NCBI GenBank assembly: GCA_006538405.1
Contig: BJKQ01000006.1
Coordinates: forward strand, 2,069,001-2,133,000
Direction of reading: 5' to 3'
Source of the DNA: Hansfordia pulvinata
Taxonomy: Eukaryota > Ascomycota > Sordariomycetes > Xylariales
DNA length: 64,000 nucleotides
The translations under genes and the position numbers were made by a program. Shown here piece by piece: positions 58,001 through 64,000 of the stretch. Each line of letters opens with the position of its first letter. The stretch's first letter is position 1. The notes beneath the pieces were generated by a model. The model did not search any database. It was not told the DNA's origin and saw only the letters and a list, made by a program, of their open reading frames with translations.

Positions 58001-60319
58001 ACCGGACCCAGACCCAGACCCAGGACCCAGGACCCAAGAGCCAAGACCACGGGTACCTGCTGTCTGTCCATCGCGCTACAAGTCACTCCCGCTTCATCAC
58101 CTGCGGACAACGCAATGCAGAGCAGGCAAGCAAGCACCTCAAGCCGGGGCTGGCACCAGTTCGTCTCACACATTAGGTACGCAAGCGCGCGTCACAGCTT
58201 GTGCTTGTGCTTGAAGCTATCATGCATGCCTGTTCCAGCAAGACGCATGTTCGGGCTTCCCACCGGCTCGTTTTCTCTCTCTCTCTCTCCCCCGGCCCCC
58301 TCTCCTTCTTTCTTTCTGATACTGACAGAAAGCAGAAGAAGCAACACACATCGAGGCAAGCACGCATGCGCGTACTACTCGTACATACCATGTGCAGATC
58401 CAGGAACCATCCAACTTGGGCTATCCGCACTCACATACACATCGAGGTCTGAGAGGCATGTTTGAGGGACCGCCGCCCTGCCCAGATTACCAGGCTCGTA
58501 ATGCGTCTCCCATGGTGTCTCTAAATCCAGAGAAAAAGTAACCAACAACCCAGGAGGACCCTCACTCCGCGTCCGTTCTTGCACAAAGCAGGGGCAGAGA
58601 GTCTATCCCTATTCTATTCGTACCCACATTTTGCGCAGAAGATCTCCAGCTGCTGCTGCTGCTGCTTTCACACACACATACTCGTACGCCCTTACGGCCC
58701 TCTCTCTCTCTCTCTAATCACTGACACACACTCGCTGACTAGCGCAGGTGCTGCTTCTGCTGCTACTGCTACTGCTATTGCTACTGCTGCTGCTGCTGCT
58801 GCTGCCGCCGCCGCCGCCACGGACTCGGCTGTCTGTCCTTCTGTCGACCTTGGTCCCTTCATTACGAGTATACGTATTGTTTGTCTGTTGTGCCTGTCGG
58901 TTCGTTCCCTATATATCCGGAAATCCCGACCGCTCGTACCATCGATCCAGGGTGGGATCCCGGTTGGCATTCTGTTATTAGTCCAGCTCCTCCCAACTAA
59001 ACCTATGGGGCGTCCCACGCATCGTGAACACAACCAAGCCCAAACCCAACCCGCGGCCCGCCGTCCCTTCGCCAATCGCAAACAAGCAAACACGCAAGCA
59101 ATCATTTCACACACACCTACCTGACCTGCCTTGCCTTTACCTATTCTACTTCCCTTCCCTCGCCCGAAAGGCAGACTTGCCGCCCCCCCATTCCCGTCCC
59201 TTTCCCTTCACTGCTACGAGGAGCTCGTCCCGTTCGCTCAGTCCCTCTGGCTCCTTGTCACCGCCGAGCCGAGAGTTGCCTTGCTCGCCACCCCGCGCTT
59301 CCTCCCGCGCGTGGAGCTCGCTTCGGAGCTTTCTTCCTCGCCGCCCACTGACTTGGCCCCCTCCCCCCTTCCCAAGGATTCACGCTGCCCGCTTTGGGTC
59401 TTCGCCTTGACAGACGGGTCGTCGCCTCCGGCAGAGGGGTCTTTTTGACAAGTCCACCAACCTTGGCCGACGACTCGTGCTCCGCAAAGCACCCCGGCAA
59501 CCCCCCTTGCCCCTGGTCTGGTCTCCATACGATGAGGGGAGTCCGGAGTTGCTGAACGACATCGAATCCGCATCGTGAGGATACGACGCCAACAGCTGCG
59601 CCCTCCCTTCGGCGACGGGACGAAGGCCTTGGATCGCACAGGACAGGCGACCACAGAAGAGCTGCAACAGCAACAGCACATACACTCGCAGCCCGGAAAC
59701 CCCGAAATCTTGCCCAGGCTGACTGGGTTGAGGAAGCGACGGATTCGCCCGCTTGCCACCGCACTAACGCCTCCGGATCTGTTCCCCGTCCAGCCCGGCC
59801 GCCCTCGCATGCCCTGACGCCGCTTCCCACAAGGCAGCTTGGAGGCTCTGTATCATCCACGTCCAGTGAGAGGATCGCCCACGGGAAAAGTGACTAATAC
59901 ACCACGTCTTGCCGCGCCGCGATCGCGAAGGTGTCACTTTGTGTTACTCAAGACGCGCACACACAAACAACAAAATCACGGACAGTCACGTCAGCGGCAC
60001 AGCCGAAACACATTTCCAAAAACACCATACACGACTCCGAAGTCTTGAAACGCCACCGCTACCACCACCACCACAACAACAACAACTGTTACTGTCACTA
60101 TAACCATTTTAGCAGCGACAACGGCAATAACAACAACAACAGAACCAGAAATAGTCGCAGCAGCAGCAGCAGCATCGCCAGCGGGACAAAGACAAAAACA
60201 GTCAAAGTAGGGAACACCATCACGGAGACCCTGGATCCCCCCACGACCACCAACACCACCACCGGCATCACCACGGCATCATCATCCCCCCGCGAAACAA
60301 GAAAAGTCTGGACCCGCCA

Positions 60320-62479
60320 ATGGCCAGTGTAATTCAGTCGCCAGTTGACATACTGAGTTTCCGCAACCCACCACACCTTCTTCACCACAGCCTCCACCAC
60401 CGCCCTCTCGACCACTCGGACAGCGACGACAGCGACTACCTGGAACACATGGCTAGCATCATGTCGTATCAATACCCGCCCCCCTCCCAGCACCACCAAC
60501 ACCACCCCCATCACGGCCACGGCGACTCCGAGACGGGCTTCCCCAGCTTCTCTGCCGTCTTCCCGCCCGGCAGCAGCGCCTCCATGGGCAGCGATGGCGC
60601 CGCCGCCATGGCCCAACGGGACCGCCTCCACGCCCGCCCAGGCTACCTCGCGCCTCATCTTGTCCAGGTACGCAGCAATCCCACGCTTTCTCTTTCTCTC
60701 TCCCCAGTCCCCCCTTCTGACGAGTTATGTCCTTTGCAGGGAGCCACGGACCACGATCACGGATCACCGAATGCGGCCGGAGAGAAGAAGCGGAACAAGC
60801 TGGGCTATCACCGAACAAACGTGGCTTGCAGTGCGTTGACCCTTCCCCCCTTTTCTCCCCATCCCAACTCGCACCCAGGAGTCCCCCCTGAATCTATCGT
60901 CACTAACAAACTGTCTCTTAACCCCACCCTCCCCAAACAGAACACTGCCGCAAGAGGAAGATCAGGTGTCTCCCGATCCCCAACGACACAGTGACGCCGC
61001 CGCGCTGCCAGAACTGCCTCAAGCTCAAGAAGGAGTGCAGCTACGTCTCGGTGGACCAACAGACCTCATCCCCGGCCGCCGCCGCCGCCGCCGCCCGGCA
61101 ACAGCAACACCACCACCAATCTTCAAGGCCAGTGAGGACAGCGCCGCCCTCCACCTCGTCCACCTCTTCGTCCCCTGCCATCTCCGCCGGCCCACATCAC
61201 CACGCAGGGGGATACCCCCCTCCACCCACACGCCTGTCCTCGGCGGCCTCGGCGCATCATCAACACCCGCAGTCGATGCATCACCAGCAGAACATGGGAC
61301 CGCCGGAGCCGTACCCACGGAGTATGAAAGGTGAGAGAGCCCTGCCGCCCCCTTTTGCTCCCTTTCACCCCCTCTTTTGTTTTCCCCCTTTAATTCCCCA
61401 ACACGAAAAGAAATGAGCAAAATGTCTAACCCTAGGCCCCTACCTACACCCAACGCGACAGACGACCCAGCAGCAGCAGCTATTGGAGTACCAGGAGGCC
61501 CCCCGCCTCCCTACGACCCGGCAATGGGGAGCTGGCTGGGCGGCGCCCACTCGGCGGCAGCAGCAGAAGCCATCAGCCCCACGACATCGAGCCGAGCAGG
61601 AGACATCGGCAGCGGTGGCGTAGGGGTCGCGGGGCAGGACAAGGCTGGAGACCGACCGCGTACACTCACGAGCCACCGCCACCCTCACAACAACAAAACG
61701 GGTATGCGCCATACCCGCACCACCACCATCCCCACGGAGCACCAGGCTGGTCCCCCGCGGGCATCCCGCTGGCTACCATGATGCCTGACGGCGCCGCGGC
61801 AGTGGCAGCGGCCATGGGCTCGCGGGGCGGCGAGGACATCTGGGGCCACCACCACCAGCAGCATCACTACGGGCACTCCGGGGTGACAAGACCGTTGTCG
61901 TACAGCGGCAGCGAGCACTCGACAACGACAACGGGTCATCCGCAGCACCAACAACCACAGTCAGGAGGCGCAGCGACGAGGGGGGTTGTGGGGCCGTACG
62001 ACCGGAAGTCCTCGGTGGCCTCGTCGTCGGCCGACAACAGCGTCAGCGCGAACAACAACAATAACAGCAGCAGCAACAGCGTCAGCGGAGGCAACAGCAA
62101 CAACATGTACCCCTCTCCAATCGCGACATCGGTAGCCAACCTCGAGACCGCGGCGGCCATGGATCACGGGCCCCTGTCTGCCGGCGGCGCGGCGCATCTG
62201 CCGCCAGGGAGCAGCGCGTCATCGGCGACCGGGGGGCATAGCAGCAGCGGAGGAGCGGCGGCGGCGGCGCCGCCGCCAGCGTCGTGGCACCACCCTTTCG
62301 CGTACGCTAAGGCCGGAGAGGCGGCGCACCAAAACAGCAGCAGCAACGGTGGTCCTGGGTCCTGGTACGGCATGACACCCGGTCAGCACCCTCACTCTCA
62401 CCATGGGCATCAGCACGACGTCGTCGGCGGTGCCTCGCGCGCCGACGCCTCGCCTCCCATGTACTACGGTGGCAGATGA
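60320..62479 (+). CDS. Zn(II)2Cys6 transcription factor, 3' half frame unresolved
   Basis: Exons 1-3 are 60320-60667, 60740-60830 and 60941-61330. Introns have GTACGC/TGCAG, GTGCGT/ACAG and GTGAGA signals and keep phase. The N-terminus is His/Pro/Ser-rich. The zinc cluster is at residues 146-179 with spacing C-x2-C-x6-C-x12-C-x2-C-x6-C (VAC then KHCRKRKIRC...RCQNCLKLKKEC). It is split by intron 2 between the first and second cysteine. Exon 3 continues with Ala, His and Ser runs. The rest lies at about 61411-62479 and uses more than one frame. One frame has TQQQQLLEYQEAP, the next YDPAMGSWLGG, and the last runs from QGWRPTAYTHEPPPP to the stop at 62477. The two changes sit by a C6 and a G4 run, so base-calling errors, a real lesion or an unseen intron are all possible. 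DNA-binding identity is firm; target genes are unknown. Confidence 0.75.
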
Positions 62480-64000
62480 TTTCTGTCATATTTTTATTTC
62501 ATCTCTCTTCTCCGCCACATTCTCCATCTGTCCACGGATGATATTGTCCTTTGCAGTTGTGGATATTGTTTCAAAAGAGGAGAAAAAGAAGATGAAGATG
62601 AAGACCAGGAAGAGATAGAATTAATGAGGTGAAAGGGGGTGGGGGCAAGAGCTCGGAGCGAAGCCCTTGCCCATATTGGGAGGACGACGTCGCACGGCGA
62701 AAGAAGATAGAAGACAAGGGGCAACCTGCGAAACCTTGCCTGCTTCATGAAACGCCCTTTCCCCCCATTCCCCCGGAAGACGCTCACTTCAAAGTCACGA
62801 TCACATCCAAACATCACTCTCAAAAAGTATATAATTATAATTATTCAGCTGGGGGCAGGGAAACAAGGGGAAGGGCAGAGACATCGACGTTCCCGCAGAG
62901 GACGGCCGGGACGTGAAGAAACCAACAATACCCGTCTCTCCGATCTCTCAGCCATCAAAACCCGCCCCCAAACATCTCAAGCGCGCGCCGACAGACAAGT
63001 AGGAGGATACGGTCAGGAGGGAGGCGCGGGCCACGGTGCCCATCACCATCTCCATCGGACCAGAAACCTGGGAACAAGGACCGGGGGAGTCGGGACGTGA
63101 AGCAAACGCCCCCCTCCTTTAACCCCCCAGCAACGTCCCGCTCTTCATCTGGTCCGGTAGAGCGGCGTACTCGACTGGGCCGCGGCAGGCGCTGGATCAT
63201 CCATTTTTTTTTATGTTCGCCGCGTCGGACTTTTCTTTGGTCGTACAACCCAAGGGTTTTGACCTTGTGGAATGAGGGTACAGGGCTGTTTCAGGTGTTT
63301 CTTCAGGTCGTTCTGTTTCCGATTTCTCTTTCACTACATTTTGTTTTTGCGACCTGGTACATAAAGGGAGCCGGTTACCGGCCAAGTGTAATTTGGTATG
63401 AGCAGGCGGGCAGAAAAAGAGCTGCCTACAAGTATTTTTCTACACACGGAGACGATTTGAAAATAAGGTATTTGATTGGGACTTCCTTCTTGCCCAGCCA
63501 AGTGTGTCGGCTCGTGTTGGTGCACCCAATGGTTTCTGATGGATTTGACTGGCTCTGAGTACACAGACGGTGAAAGTCACACGACACACCATTACCACCA
63601 TCATCATCATCATCATCCAACCACTGGGGCTTCACCCCAACCCACAAGAGTCGTGTGATCGGAGGAAACGATCCACCAGGAGCCGCTGAACCTATCGCTG
63701 GCAAACGGGGTTCCGCGGCCTGCGGCGGGCCTGGGTGCCCTGCTCCTTGTCTTATCCCTCCTCTCTCTCGACCTACGGGCGGGGGCGGGGCGACGGTTGA
63801 ATCACACTTACTACATGCGCTTCTTTTGTCTTTACTACGAGAGAGCCAGGAGCGCGGTACGGTCATCGAGGATCGTGGTGCAACTTGCGTGATACGGTGG
63901 GTAGGAGGACGTGCCGTTTTCGTTCATGTGAACGTTCGTCATGTGAAAGAATTGGCGCTCGCATCTCTACGTCTGCATCAAAGGCGCCTTGGATCATATA
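62480..64000. other. 3' flank of the Zn2Cys6 gene, no further gene seen
   Basis: Starts with the probable 3' untranslated region (TATTTTTATTTCATC just after the stop). Short open frames in both directions are Lys/Arg/Pro-rich without domain logic. An ATC/ACC triplet run lies at about 63590-63617. The last few hundred bases hold nothing I can name. Confidence 0.5.

Larger units (their letters stand above)
43723..60319. other. Gene-poor stretch of about 16.6 kb
   Basis: The longest gap in the window, with no protein family recognisable in any frame. It is dominated by simple sequence and by the dispersed palindrome family, which is densest from about 47.2 to 58.9 kb. An AT-richer block at 43.8-45.9 kb has moderate open frames on both strands but no motif. 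The last ~1.3 kb before 60320 is C/A-rich with CAA, CAG and CCA runs and looks like the leader of the Zn2Cys6 gene. Confidence 0.55.

Noticed and set aside
63097..63558. 153-codon plus-strand frame downstream of the Zn2Cys6 gene
   Set aside because: Lies in probable 3' flanking sequence, has no ATG-context or domain support, and its hydrophobic stretch comes from T-rich DNA.

Overview
This is a eukaryotic window, almost certainly from a filamentous ascomycete (Pezizomycotina, most like a Sordariomycete). Genes carry short introns of about 50-90 nt, with a few of 170-350 nt, and fungal GT...(R)CTAA(C/T)...AG signals. Coding sequence is GC-rich, and the protein families are typical of moulds. 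No tools were used: exon boundaries come from reading donor, branch and acceptor motifs and checking phase.

Layout. The left 20 kb is gene-dense. It holds a DGAT2-type acyltransferase with a long repetitive N-terminus (minus), a PI-PLC X-domain phosphodiesterase (minus), an uncharacterised mitochondrial-targeted protein (plus, divergent from the PLC), an eight-exon Yra1/ALY mRNA-export adaptor (plus), a small six-cysteine secreted protein (plus), a doubtful low-complexity reading frame behind a CT/TA tract, and an ML-TRP (Flc/Pkd2-like) channel protein (minus). About 8 kb without a recognisable gene follows. Then come the V-ATPase subunit f/RNaseK-like gene (minus), a GPI-anchored SOD5-like superoxide dismutase (plus), and a 1177-residue C2H2 zinc-finger transcription factor (minus, convergent with the SOD). 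A DUF202 membrane protein with a three-codon first exon lies at 42.8-43.7 kb. A 16.6 kb stretch with no recognisable gene separates it from a Zn(II)2Cys6 transcription factor at 60.3-62.5 kb, whose 3' half has unresolved frame changes.

The genes do not form a pathway cluster; this looks like ordinary chromosomal arm sequence with housekeeping genes (mRNA export, V-ATPase, triacylglycerol synthesis) beside lipid-signalling, cell-surface and regulatory genes. I saw no backbone enzyme of secondary metabolism, no transposase and no viral gene.

The most striking non-genic signal is a dispersed short palindrome (core TACGAGTACTCGTA, with TACGGAGTA and TACGCGTA variants). It recurs dozens of times and is concentrated in the gene-poor stretches, alongside TAGGTA/TACCTA runs and many microsatellites.
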